From positions 1 through 61,106 of the forward strand of contig CAKUYO010000012.1 in assembly GCA_934716995.1 (NCBI GenBank): DNA of 61,106 nt, written 5' to 3'. This stretch comes from an uncultured Bacteroidales bacterium. Lineage in GTDB: Bacteria > Bacteroidota > Bacteroidia > Bacteroidales > Paludibacteraceae. The notes beneath the pieces were generated by a model. The model searched no databases. It saw only the letters and a program-made list of their open reading frames with translations, and was not told the origin of the DNA. A program made the position numbers and the translations under genes. Shown here piece after piece: positions 24,947 to 34,492 of the stretch (positions are counted from its first letter, which is position 1; every line of letters begins with the position of its first letter).

Positions 24947-27040
24947 TTATTCTATCCCCAAAATCCGTCTGCCGGTCGCATCATAAATCATCCCATCTCG
25001 TACAAGGTATATCCGGTTGCCTATCAGAACCTTATACGTACTGTTTGTGTCGGATTGGTCTCCGATATAAGTGGGTGTACCGTGTCCGCCAACAAACAGA
25101 GCGATGTAGGTTCTGTTGCCTGTTACCTTCACTTTGCGCGGGTTGTCGGTATTGCCATCGTCCCATTGCAGGAAACGGTTGCTGCCTTTCGGTGTGGCTG
25201 TGATGACGGCTGTGGCGTTTGGCGCATACACACCGCCGCCGCTTGTCTGCCCCATCTCCGGTGCGGCACTCTCTACTGTCAGGATATAGCGGATTGCCTC
25301 GAAATAAGCGGTAAAGAGGGTGTCCGAGGTGAGGCGCACCTTACGCTCTATGTCCGTATTATAGTCCGACCAGCGTACAAAGCGATAGCCTTCTTCGGGT
25401 ATTGCACGCAGTATCACATCGGTGCGGTAGGGATAATGACCTCCTCCCGTTACACGCCCGATCATTGTGTCCGCAGGCATAGCGGTCAGTCGGAATTCTT
25501 TCGGTGTGAAAAACGCCGTGTAGGTGGTGTCTTGGACGGCAACTACCGTGCGCACCGCATCATCGTCGCCGTCGCTCCAATGCGCAAAATCATATCCGTA
25601 GGCGGCTTTGGCACCTATCTCCACCTTTTTGCCCTCTACGCATATCGCCGAACCGTAGGCTTTTCCCATCGCCCTGTTGGCAGACACGGCATGGATATGT
25701 ACGGCTTTCATGGCGGGGTCGTCGGGGTGCAGCGGGTCAAAATCGTCATCGGGGTCTGCGGGTACGGCTCTGGCTGTCAGTGTAACATCTTCTGTCCCGA
25801 TAGTATAAGGCAATTCTATTGCTTTGGAAATCAGCGAGTCCCCCTGGTACCAACCGTCGAAGACATAGCCGAAAGCCACTGCGGCACGTAGCATCAGTGG
25901 GGTTCCGGCAGGATACATACGTCCCGAAGCGAGATTGAAGGTAACAACATCCTCAGGTGCGGAAACCAACTCCAGTCGGCTGTAGATAATCCGCTTTGCA
26001 CGCAGGGTAAACGTTGCATCTTTCTCTCCGACGATATAGGTAAACGCGGTCGTGGGGGCAATCGGTTCGTTGTCTTTGTACCAGCCTTCAAATACATAAT
26101 CCGCATTCATCGTGGCGCGGATGATCAGTGTGTCGCCCTCCGGATATCGGGCTTCCGTGGGCAGGTTCAGTCGTGCAGACCCCTCGGGTTCGCAAACCAG
26201 TCGTATAGTGCTGGTCAGTTCGGTGGCAGGGTCGTCGGGGTATTGCGGATCAAAATCGAAAACCGCCACAAACTCGGCATTGTAGTCTCCCACTATATAA
26301 GTGAAAGTGGCTCGGTCGGTGAAATACTCTCCGTTGAGGAGCCAGTGCGAAAATACATAATCCGTATAGGCAGTGGCGGAGATCTCCACCTCCTCGCCGG
26401 GCGTATACCGCCCGCCTGTGTCGGACACCTCTCCCGCTTGTGCATCATCGGGCGCAATCGAAACGGTATAATGGGGGGTATGCGTGAAGACCGCTGTCAG
26501 GGTAGCGTCTTTGTCGCCCATCGTATAAGTACACTCCTTTTCGTGCGAGTAGAATTTCCCGTCCAGCAACCAGTATTGGAAATGATAATCGGTATTGGGC
26601 GTACAGCCTATCTCCACGACGCTGTTCGGGTAGTACTCCCCTGCGCCGGTCAGCGTGGCGGCTCCTTCGATATTGGTCAGGAGGTTCAGTCTGTGCGTCG
26701 CTATTTTTGCCATGTGCGCTACAAAAACCGTGTTTTCAGGGGTAACGGTATAAGTGAAACGGGGCTCTTCGGAGCAACGTACACCGTCCTGCGCCCAATA
26801 GTCGAACCGATAGCCTTCCGCGGGTGTACAGCCGATGGATACGCTTGCGCCTGCGGCAAAAGTACCCGCACCTGTTACCGTCGCCCCCTCCGCAGGATCG
26901 GCACTCACGCTTACCCGGTATGCAGCAGCGGGGTCGGGCGGCAGGACAGGGTCAAAATCGTCTTCTTGCTGCGCCCGCACAGGTATGACTCCCAAGAGCG
27001 CAACAAAGCACAGGTATATGATGAAAAGATATTTCTTCAT
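24947..27040 (-). CDS. Secreted protein of InlB-B/Flg_new-type repeats
   Basis: 697 residues. After a signal peptide (about 1-23) come about eight copies of a 70-residue beta repeat. Each has a VxGxGxYxxGxxVxIxAxPxxGYxFxxW core and a TYTAxF-like end, for example GGHYPYRTDVILRAIPEEGY and GGGVYAPNATAVITATPKGS. Such repeats occur in bacterial surface adhesins. Asp/Pro-rich DDFDPxxPDDPA linkers occur near residues 27-37, 265 and 430. The C-terminus (KVLIGNRIYLVRDGMIYDAT and GRRILGIE) matches the end of the SusE/F-like protein at 21025. It starts 11 bases after the leucine-rich-repeat gene, so the two form an operon. No enzyme motif was seen; surface adhesion is inferred. Confidence 0.8.
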   Translation of the reverse strand: MKKYLFIIYLCFVALLGVIPVRAQQEDDFDPVLPPDPAAAYRVSVSADPAEGATVTGAGTFAAGASVSIGCTPAEGYRFDYWAQDGVRCSEEPRFTYTVTPENTVFVAHMAKIATHRLNLLTNIEGAATLTGAGEYYPNSVVEIGCTPNTDYHFQYWLLDGKFYSHEKECTYTMGDKDATLTAVFTHTPHYTVSIAPDDAQAGEVSDTGGRYTPGEEVEISATAYTDYVFSHWLLNGEYFTDRATFTYIVGDYNAEFVAVFDFDPQYPDDPATELTSTIRLVCEPEGSARLNLPTEARYPEGDTLIIRATMNADYVFEGWYKDNEPIAPTTAFTYIVGEKDATFTLRAKRIIYSRLELVSAPEDVVTFNLASGRMYPAGTPLMLRAAVAFGYVFDGWYQGDSLISKAIELPYTIGTEDVTLTARAVPADPDDDFDPLHPDDPAMKAVHIHAVSANRAMGKAYGSAICVEGKKVEIGAKAAYGYDFAHWSDGDDDAVRTVVAVQDTTYTAFFTPKEFRLTAMPADTMIGRVTGGGHYPYRTDVILRAIPEEGYRFVRWSDYNTDIERKVRLTSDTLFTAYFEAIRYILTVESAAPEMGQTSGGGVYAPNATAVITATPKGSNRFLQWDDGNTDNPRKVKVTGNRTYIALFVGGHGTPTYIGDQSDTNSTYKVLIGNRIYLVRDGMIYDATGRRILGIE

Positions 27041-27051
27041 TACCCGTAGCC

Positions 27052-30000
27052 TTACTTGACGATGTATTTCCAGGCTTTGTCGCCTGCTACAACCATATAT
27101 ACACCGGCAGGCAACGGAAGCAATCCATTTTGTACATTTTTTCCCACCAGCATACCCGTTGCGCTATATACCTCTACAGGCTTGCTACCCTGTATGTATA
27201 GTCCGTTTGCGGCGGGTTCTATCCGCATATCGTCGGTGGGGGTGTCAGTGCCCTGCGGGGTACGGCTGCGCACAAGGGCAAAACGGCTTGTGTGCATACC
27301 TGCGCCCGCGGAGAAGATATAGTCGCCGTCGGCAAAATCGTGTAGTCGGTCTTGTTCGCGGTCAAGCAGGTAGAAAGCGGTGTCCATACGCACTGCGGAG
27401 ATAGTGTACATCCCCGCTTTCGGCAGACGCACGCCCAATTCAATCGTTCCCGTACCCATCGGGCGCTCGTTGATGGCGTACTCCACGTTGTCTTCGTCGT
27501 AAGAGAAAATTTGCGGTATGCTGTTGTCCGTGGTCATAAATTTGGCAGCGTCCGCCCCAAGGTCATATTCCAAACCTGCCTCGCCGTTGATGACGATACG
27601 GGTGTCATCGCTTGCTCTCTCCGAAGCCAGTACCAAGTTGATAATAGCCCGCTCTTTGTTCGGCTCCTGCGTGTATGCTGCGGATTGTTTGCGTCGCTGG
27701 CGTTGCTCGTCCATCTGCTGTTTGGTCATTGCCTTGCTGCGGTCGAAAGTCAGTTCCGTATCTTTCGTCTCGGCGTTTTGCAGGAAGAAACCCTCGTAGG
27801 GCGAGAAATAGTACTCGTCGTCGCCGGGGCGTACGGTGCGATAGTTGCTTGTCGCCACATCCCATATCGTGATAGGTGCAGTCGTGTTCAGGTCGCTGAT
27901 GTTGTAGTATCCGAGGAACGGATTGGAAGCATAGTTCCAACTCGTGTTACTCGCTTTGTCCGCAGGGAAAAATTTCAGAATGATGTTTTCTATCAGGTGA
28001 CAGAAATCGGGCGAAGGTACCACTATCGAGATGTCGCCGCCGGTGGCGAAGTTGAACAGGAAGATATAGCCGTGTCCGGGGTATAGGTATTCCTGCTCTT
28101 TCGGCACGCGCTTCCAGCCCGTGGTGTCTCTCTCTGCGCGTATCTGACCGTCATATTCGTAAATGACGTATTTGGCATTGGCGTGTATATCCGCTATGCG
28201 CACCTCAAACGGGAAACCCAGGAAATACCATTTCTTTCCGATAATGCTGATGTTCTGTATCAGCGAGTCCACACGCAGGTTGCAGCCTGCTATCACCGAG
28301 CCCCACGCTTCGTCGCCGTCGCTGCCGATCACTATATTGCCGATTCCCGTGGTATCACATTCGCCTTCCTCTATCGTCAGTCCCGCTCCCGGGTACAGCA
28401 GTGCATTCGGGTTGCCTTTCAACGGGTCGTCTTCGCAGCGTATGGTGATGTCCCCCGTACCGTAGAAATCGTCATATACAAAATCCTTGTCCATCCGCTC
28501 GCGGTGGATAAACTGCGACCACTGCGTGTCGTACAGGTACTTCATCTCCGTATCTTCTACGTTGGGTACATAAAGTGTTGCATTTGCGTTTGCATACGGT
28601 GAAAACGTGTTCTGACCGATCGTGAACGGGTCGAACAGGTAACTATACACGCTTTTCACTTGGCAGTCCTTGAATGCGTAGTCCTCTATATCCGTAACCA
28701 AACCGGGTATATCCACATTGCGCAGATTGGTGCAGTCGGCAAATGCATGATGCCCGATCTTCTGTAGTTTCTTCGGAAATTGTATATTATCCAAGTTTTT
28801 GCAACCTACAAACGCATTTGCCGCTATTTTGGTCAGCGTGTTGGGCATTGCAACGAACTTCAACCCTGTGCATGCGCCGAAAGAAAGAGTATTTAGTTCT
28901 GCAAGGTGTGGGGGGAGAATGACAGTGTCTAAATAGCAATAATAGAAAGCCCCGATACCTATGGATTGTATGCTGTCACATAAGATGGAAACTTTTTGGA
29001 GATTGTTATTTCCTGCAAAAGCAAAAGCCGATATGGTTGTTAGTTTCGAGTTTTTGGGAATGTATAGCGTTTGTAATGCTCCGCCTGAATAGGGGCTGTC
29101 TAACGGAAAGTTGCTCTCTGGGTTGTTATTAGTTCCATAACTATCCACTATATGATTGGGTATAATATTGGTATGGGCATATCTTACAGTATTCCCGGCA
29201 AAGGCTTGATTGCCAATATTTTTTACATCTTCTGGAATTACAACATCGGTCAATCCCGTCCCCTGAAATGCCGATTTCCCGATAGCGGTGAGCGTCTCGG
29301 GGAATGTAACCGAGTGCAGAGCCGAGTAACCATAGAATGTACTATCGCCTATTGCTTGCAAATTCTCTGGTAGCACTATTTCCTGCAAATAAGGGGTATT
29401 CAACACATTCGGTTCTATCCAAACCACGCTGTTTGGCAGTACGGCTTTGCGGATATGTGTCCCCGTTCCTGTAAACGAGTATGCCGTCAGGGTGTCTTGT
29501 TTCGAGTGATACCCTTTGGTATATTCGTAACTGTTTGCCAAAATACGGGCGTCGCGCAGGTCTATATCCAACAGGTTCGGCATTTGGTTGCGCATCATCA
29601 TAATGTCGTAACCATTGATTGTGCCGCTGATAGTCAGTGAGGTGATCTTTTTCAGACTGTCCAACCCCAATGTCTGCTGCAGAGCCGATTTGTCGGACAT
29701 TGCTTCCAAATGAACTATGGCAGCGGCACCATTCAGTGGCGCGATAAAATCATATCCCGACCACGCTGCTTTGTATTTACCCACATCCGGCACCAAGAAC
29801 AATGTGTTTTTATCAAATGCATTGTTGCTTAATGCTGCAGGCTCTTCGCCTAATACCGTAACGGTTAATGCCTTAGAGGTAAATGCATCGTTTCCAATGA
29901 CTGTTATGTTTGCCGGTAGGGTAATGGTAGTCAGCAACGAACAGCCATTAAACGCCATTCCGCCTATGCCAACCAAATTTTTTGGCAGGTTTACCGATCT

Positions 30001-30594
30001 TAAAGCCGAGCACCCATCGAATGTCCTGTCTTCTATATTGGTTACTTTGTCGGGAATGGTGATTTCTGTCAGCGACTGGCATTGATAGAAAGCCAGTGTG
30101 GCAATGGATGTAATACTCTCTGGTAAAGCGATAGTCCGTAGAGAGATGCAGTACTCAAAAGCGGAACTCCCGATACCGGTTAAGCCCTCGGGCAGGGTAA
30201 CCGATGTCAGGGCTGTACAATCCTCGAACGTGCGGTCATATATCTGCGTTACATTCTGTGGAATGATTATCTCGGTCAGACCGGAGCAGTTGTTAAAAGC
30301 ATAGTCATAGATGTTGCTGATGCTGTTCGGCAATGAAACGGCTGTCAATGAGGCGCAAGCCTGAAATGCTCTGGAACCGATGGCGGTTACCGTATATGTC
30401 TCTCCGTTGTATTCCACGCTCTCGGGAACAACCACCTCACCGGCGTAGGAAACATAGTTCCGGTCCCGGTAGGTTACCGTGGCGGTATGATCAGTGCTGT
30501 TCAGGTTATAATAGATGCCGTCTATCTTTGCCGTATAGGCGAAAACCGCTGCTGACACCGTCAGCAGCAAACAAAAGGATAAAACTTTCTTCAT
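27052..30594 (-). CDS. BspA-like leucine-rich-repeat surface protein with T9SS-type C-terminus
   Basis: 1180 residues; signal peptide from MKKVLSFCLLLTVSAAVFA at 30594. Two blocks of 23-residue LRR_5 repeats (about 60-260 and 390-680) carry the pattern IPxxVTxIxxxAFxxCxxLTxVxLP, for example FNNCSGLTEIIIPQNVTQIY. A non-repeat beta-rich region of some 400 residues follows. The last 75 residues (VEVYSATGMLVGKNVQNG then LPAGVYMVVAGDKAWKYIVK) fit a type IX secretion sorting domain. BspA proteins bind host or matrix proteins or other bacteria. A frame opening at 30669 exists, but the extra 25 residues precede the signal peptide. First gene of a two-gene minus-strand operon behind its own promoter. 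Confidence 0.9.
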   Translation of the reverse strand: MKKVLSFCLLLTVSAAVFAYTAKIDGIYYNLNSTDHTATVTYRDRNYVSYAGEVVVPESVEYNGETYTVTAIGSRAFQACASLTAVSLPNSISNIYDYAFNNCSGLTEIIIPQNVTQIYDRTFEDCTALTSVTLPEGLTGIGSSAFEYCISLRTIALPESITSIATLAFYQCQSLTEITIPDKVTNIEDRTFDGCSALRSVNLPKNLVGIGGMAFNGCSLLTTITLPANITVIGNDAFTSKALTVTVLGEEPAALSNNAFDKNTLFLVPDVGKYKAAWSGYDFIAPLNGAAAIVHLEAMSDKSALQQTLGLDSLKKITSLTISGTINGYDIMMMRNQMPNLLDIDLRDARILANSYEYTKGYHSKQDTLTAYSFTGTGTHIRKAVLPNSVVWIEPNVLNTPYLQEIVLPENLQAIGDSTFYGYSALHSVTFPETLTAIGKSAFQGTGLTDVVIPEDVKNIGNQAFAGNTVRYAHTNIIPNHIVDSYGTNNNPESNFPLDSPYSGGALQTLYIPKNSKLTTISAFAFAGNNNLQKVSILCDSIQSIGIGAFYYCYLDTVILPPHLAELNTLSFGACTGLKFVAMPNTLTKIAANAFVGCKNLDNIQFPKKLQKIGHHAFADCTNLRNVDIPGLVTDIEDYAFKDCQVKSVYSYLFDPFTIGQNTFSPYANANATLYVPNVEDTEMKYLYDTQWSQFIHRERMDKDFVYDDFYGTGDITIRCEDDPLKGNPNALLYPGAGLTIEEGECDTTGIGNIVIGSDGDEAWGSVIAGCNLRVDSLIQNISIIGKKWYFLGFPFEVRIADIHANAKYVIYEYDGQIRAERDTTGWKRVPKEQEYLYPGHGYIFLFNFATGGDISIVVPSPDFCHLIENIILKFFPADKASNTSWNYASNPFLGYYNISDLNTTAPITIWDVATSNYRTVRPGDDEYYFSPYEGFFLQNAETKDTELTFDRSKAMTKQQMDEQRQRRKQSAAYTQEPNKERAIINLVLASERASDDTRIVINGEAGLEYDLGADAAKFMTTDNSIPQIFSYDEDNVEYAINERPMGTGTIELGVRLPKAGMYTISAVRMDTAFYLLDREQDRLHDFADGDYIFSAGAGMHTSRFALVRSRTPQGTDTPTDDMRIEPAANGLYIQGSKPVEVYSATGMLVGKNVQNGLLPLPAGVYMVVAGDKAWKYIVK

Positions 30595-30694
30595 AGTCTG
30601 ATGGATGGTTATTGAATAGGATTTGATGGTTGTATTTTTGAACATATTTGTATATAATTTTCCGTGCATGTGTATTCACATACACAATAGCGTG

Positions 30695-30725
30695 CAAAGT
30701 TACGCAAATATCCTGACATCCCAAA
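30695..30725 (-). promoter_or_regulatory. Promoter for the LRR/InlB-repeat operon
   Basis: On the minus strand TTTG (30725-30722), a 19-base spacer and TAACTTTG (30702-30695). The leader to the start at 30594 is about 100 bases and includes a GTGTAT/ATACAC hairpin. Confidence 0.75.
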
Positions 30726-30876
30726 ATAAAAATAAACACATTGTCTGTTTTGTTAAAAAATGTCTTTCGGGGTGCCTGTGCGGCTGATAGCGGCGCGTGC
30801 TGCGCACCCAATGGTATTGTGCGCCACTGTCCGCCGAAGGCTTATTCTATCGGGATTGGCGGCTGAATAACCTATG

Positions 30877-30909
30877 AATCACCCAAGAATCACCCAAGAA
30901 TCACCCAAG
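30877..30909. repeat. 3 x 11-bp array (AATCACCCAAG)
   Basis: Three identical units, flanked on both sides by the word TAACCTATG. Confidence 0.9.
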
Positions 30910-31126
30910 TTTAACCTATGCTTGTCAGCACGAGATCAAACGGTTGCTTTGTACGTTTTGAGGTTGATTCGGTTACGTGTTCGGTTTGCTAAAATACGTA
31001 TAAGGTTGAATAGAGTGCCGGATAGGTTTTGCTTTTTGCCTATGTTTGTTATTAGTAGTCGGTATGTTTTTAGAGATGTATATTTATGCAAAATGAAAGT
31101 TTTTTCTTTTTTTTTGTGTCTTTTTC

Positions 31127-31158
31127 TTGCGTTTTTCTTTTTTTTATGTGTAATTTTG
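31127..31158 (+). promoter_or_regulatory. Promoter for the surface-protein block, with a T8 run in the spacer
   Basis: TTGC at 31127-31130, a 20-base spacer made of T5, C, T8 and ATGTG, then TAATTTTG at 31151-31158. The first gene starts 138 bases after the -7 box. The homopolymer in the spacer could change promoter strength by slippage. Confidence 0.65.
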
Positions 31159-31295
31159 CACCGATTTTTGGTATTAGTTTTTCTTTCTGAATTCTTTGTA
31201 TTAGTGCTGTTTGTTTTGGAAATGTAAATATAATTCAGTGAGTATCATGTATATAAGGTAAAAATAAGTTGTTTGATGGTTAAATTTATTATACT

Positions 31296-34200
31296 ATGAG
31301 GGTACAAAAAGAACTACTGATTTTCAGTTGGATAATGTTTGCAACTGTTGCTGCCTATGCCCAGACTGTAATAATCCCGTATTCAATGAGTTTTGAGGAA
31401 AATTCTTCAGAGGCGTTGGATTTGTCTCAAAACTGGGTTCTGAATGTCGGTAGTCAGGCGGCAGTGTGCAACGACCGCTGGATAGTCGGCAATTCTGTAC
31501 ATAGTGATGGCCGGCGTTCATTGTATATCGTAAGCAGTGATACGTTGACCGTACCTTGTTTCGGTAAATCGGCAAACCTTCAGTTTGCATATCGTGATTT
31601 TAAGTTGCCTGCGGGTTCCTACTATCTGTCATTCGATTGGTTAAATGCGGGAAATGTGGAAACGGCACTCTATGCGGGATATGTTATGTATTCCAATCCT
31701 ACGGTGGGTGCGGTGTCTTATATTACAGCCAATGCAAATAGCGGTGTGATGCCTTCGGCATTGACCAATATCAATAATTCCGGTGCGCTTTATGGTATGT
31801 CTGTCTGGCAACAATATACCTTTCCGAATACAATCAATGTGTCCGCCACCTCAACCAATACATTGCGTTTTTACGTGGCGTGGGCTAACAAAGGAAACAG
31901 CGCATTGGCAGATTCCGTTTTCGGTGCGTGTGTGGACAATATCCAGATTGTAGATTCGCGCGTCAAACCCGCAAAGAATATTGTAGCAACGTCCGTAACC
32001 TGTGATACGGTATTGCTCACGTGGAGCGGTTCGGCGGATACCTACATCGTTCAGTATCGTTCTGTCGGGTCTAATATATGGAGTACTGTCAATTACGACC
32101 CGTCAATGGGAACGTCTGCACTTGTAGGGGGATTGGATGAAGGGAGTTATAATTTCCGTGTTCGCAGTGTTTCTTATGATAAACAGGGTACTGCTCTTTA
32201 TGGTGCTTATGCCTATTATTCGGGTGAGTATCTGGTTTATTGTAACGACAGGCATTGTTTGACATATTTTGATCTTACAGCCCCCAATGTCGTTTGTTCC
32301 TATGGTAAAACGGAATATACTGCCGATATGTCGGTTAATGCGCAGAAGCCGTTTGAGAATACGGGGATGATAGATTATGGTTGGGAGTCCAAGCTGAGCC
32401 GCCATACAGTATGCTGGGATGCGAATGCCACGGATCCGCGTACGGGTGATAAACTGCGTGTTGTTCCTGCCGGTAGCAAGGCTTCCGTTCGTTTGGGAAA
32501 CTGGGACGATGGCAATGAGGCGGAGGGTATTACTTATACGATGACTATCGATTCGGCTTCGTGTATATTGATGTTGCAATACGCCGTGGTGTTGCAGGAC
32601 CCGAACCATGACCCTGACGAACAACCGCGGTTTACAATAGAAATATGCGATGAAAACGGGCAAAAAATAGACCCGATGTGCGGTTATATCAATTTTGCCG
32701 CAGATGCTTCCCGTGAAGGGTGGCATACTGAAGGCAGCGGGTATGACCAGGTGACGTGGAAAGATTGGACTACTATCGGCTTGAACCTGAGTGCATACGC
32801 AGGAAAGACCATAACCGTTCGTTTGGCAACTTTCGATTGTACCCTGGGTGCGCACTACGGATATGCTTATTTTGTCTTGGATTGTGCGAGTGCAACCATC
32901 GAATCTGCCAGTTGTGGTGCCGATACGCATTTTTCAGCCGAGGCTCCGGCAGGTTTTGCCTATCGTTGGACCACCCAGGACGGAACGGTGGTCTCCACTT
33001 CGCGGCAATTGGATGTCATCTCGTCGGACTCCGTAGAATATATATGCCGTCTGACCAACCTGGAGGAAGAGTCATGCTGGTTTGAACTCAAAGTGTTGGC
33101 ATTGCCTAAATTTCCCGTTTCGGATGGTATATGGTCATACACTCCCGCGGATTGCAAAAACCGTGTAACTTTCAAAAACAAGAGTTATGTCCAGACACGG
33201 TATGGAGGAACAATAAGCAACAACTATAATCAGAACCTGACAGGATTTAAATGGGATTTCGGAGACGGAACGGAATCCGTACAGCCTGTTTGTACACACG
33301 ATTTTCCCGCTTCCGGCGGTACCTATATGGTTACGCTTTCCACGTGGTTGACTGAAGAATCAACCGATTGTACGGATGATACCGTTTTTGTTGTGGTTCT
33401 GCCTGCTATCGGCGATACCGTATTGCGGGATACCATAGATATATGCGATGGCGGTTTTTATGAATTCGGCGGATCCAAATATACAGACAGCGGTGATTAT
33501 GCCTACGACGATTTGAGCGATGCCGGATGTAATATACATCATACCTGCCATTTGCGTGTCCATCCTACATCAGAAAACCTGTTAGCCGATGTGGCATTGT
33601 GCTATGGAGATACCTATTGCTTCAATGATACCGTCTGCTACTTGTCTGCAAAAGACGGTCTGTTCCGCTATACCTTTGTCAACCGGTATGGTTGCGACAG
33701 CGTGGTGATAGCCCATATCCGTTATGCCGATGAAATCCTTCCGGTTTTGGATGTTACCCAGATGTCCGCAGAGGTGGATGAGGCTACGGTTCGGATTGGC
33801 GGTTCGGGTTACACCTACTATACGATTGATGGCGGCGAACAACTCACTTCATCTCTATTCATTACTACAGAAGCCGGAGATTATCAATTCTTGTTCTATA
33901 ATGATTTAGGTTGTGTGGATTCCGTGTCGGTGAATATCCAATCGCCTTGTCTGCGCAATCGCTTGTTTCAGCGTTGGAATGACATAGTGGCTATATATAA
34001 TAATGAATATATGCACGATTCGTTGAACTTTGTATCTTATCAATGGTTTGAGGATAACACTCTGATTGAGGGGGCAACACAGTCTTACTATTGTGCTCCT
34101 GCAGGCTTGACCATTGGTGCAGAATATACGTGCAGGGTTGGTTTCGCAGATGGCACTACGGCAATGATTTGCCCGTTAGTGGCAGAAGACCTGGTGCATA

Positions 34201-34436
34201 CCGCCGACCGGGTAACAGTGGCTCCGACGGCAGTTTCAGCAGGCGGGAATACGCAGGTGCATGTCCCGCAAGCGGGTAATGCGGTATGCTATAATACAAT
34301 GGGACATAAACTGACAGAGTATGAGTTGGGCGTGGGCAATAATATTCTCTCTCTCGCATCGTTGGAACGTGGCGTATATATATTGCAAGTATTTCAGAAC
34401 GAAGATGTTACCACCTATCGCCTGACAATACAATAA
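31296..34436 (+). CDS. Large secreted multidomain surface protein (jelly-roll, FnIII, PKD), T9SS-type tail
   Basis: 1046 residues. Signal peptide about 1-22; jelly-roll-like N-domain about 30-220 ending in a CVDNIQI strand; fibronectin-III-like about 224-320 (VLLTWSGSADTYIVQYR). A second beta-rich domain at about 340-530 contains DWTTIGLNLSAYAGKTITVR. A PKD-like domain near 650 (FKWDFGDGTE) follows, then GCDS-type repeats, then a C-terminal sorting domain (YNTMGHKLTEYELG and LERGVYILQVFQNED). It is a paralogue of the 1058-residue protein at 36394. It is followed by an outer-membrane barrel gene, as is that paralogue. Export by T9SS and a surface role are inferred. Confidence 0.82.
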   Translation: MRVQKELLIFSWIMFATVAAYAQTVIIPYSMSFEENSSEALDLSQNWVLNVGSQAAVCNDRWIVGNSVHSDGRRSLYIVSSDTLTVPCFGKSANLQFAYRDFKLPAGSYYLSFDWLNAGNVETALYAGYVMYSNPTVGAVSYITANANSGVMPSALTNINNSGALYGMSVWQQYTFPNTINVSATSTNTLRFYVAWANKGNSALADSVFGACVDNIQIVDSRVKPAKNIVATSVTCDTVLLTWSGSADTYIVQYRSVGSNIWSTVNYDPSMGTSALVGGLDEGSYNFRVRSVSYDKQGTALYGAYAYYSGEYLVYCNDRHCLTYFDLTAPNVVCSYGKTEYTADMSVNAQKPFENTGMIDYGWESKLSRHTVCWDANATDPRTGDKLRVVPAGSKASVRLGNWDDGNEAEGITYTMTIDSASCILMLQYAVVLQDPNHDPDEQPRFTIEICDENGQKIDPMCGYINFAADASREGWHTEGSGYDQVTWKDWTTIGLNLSAYAGKTITVRLATFDCTLGAHYGYAYFVLDCASATIESASCGADTHFSAEAPAGFAYRWTTQDGTVVSTSRQLDVISSDSVEYICRLTNLEEESCWFELKVLALPKFPVSDGIWSYTPADCKNRVTFKNKSYVQTRYGGTISNNYNQNLTGFKWDFGDGTESVQPVCTHDFPASGGTYMVTLSTWLTEESTDCTDDTVFVVVLPAIGDTVLRDTIDICDGGFYEFGGSKYTDSGDYAYDDLSDAGCNIHHTCHLRVHPTSENLLADVALCYGDTYCFNDTVCYLSAKDGLFRYTFVNRYGCDSVVIAHIRYADEILPVLDVTQMSAEVDEATVRIGGSGYTYYTIDGGEQLTSSLFITTEAGDYQFLFYNDLGCVDSVSVNIQSPCLRNRLFQRWNDIVAIYNNEYMHDSLNFVSYQWFEDNTLIEGATQSYYCAPAGLTIGAEYTCRVGFADGTTAMICPLVAEDLVHTADRVTVAPTAVSAGGNTQVHVPQAGNAVCYNTMGHKLTEYELGVGNNILSLASLERGVYILQVFQNEDVTTYRLTIQ

Positions 34437-34492
34437 GGTTGCAGCGTGTTTCGAGAAATTTTCCTATAATATAAACAAAAATTGTTTTGCCG

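Larger units (their letters stand above)
30595..31295. other. 700-base divergent intergenic region
   Basis: It separates the minus-strand LRR operon from the plus-strand surface-protein block. It holds one promoter on each strand, a GTGTAT/ATACAC leader hairpin near 30671-30686, an 11-bp array at 30877-30909 and T-rich tracts from 31100 to 31150. An open frame at 30874-31227 has low-complexity Phe/Leu composition and is not believed to be a gene. Confidence 0.6.

Noticed and set aside
30874..31227. Plus-strand frame of 117 codons in the divergent intergenic region
   Set aside because: It begins inside an 11-bp array, its second half is Phe/Leu/Val from T-rich promoter DNA, and a promoter lies within it.
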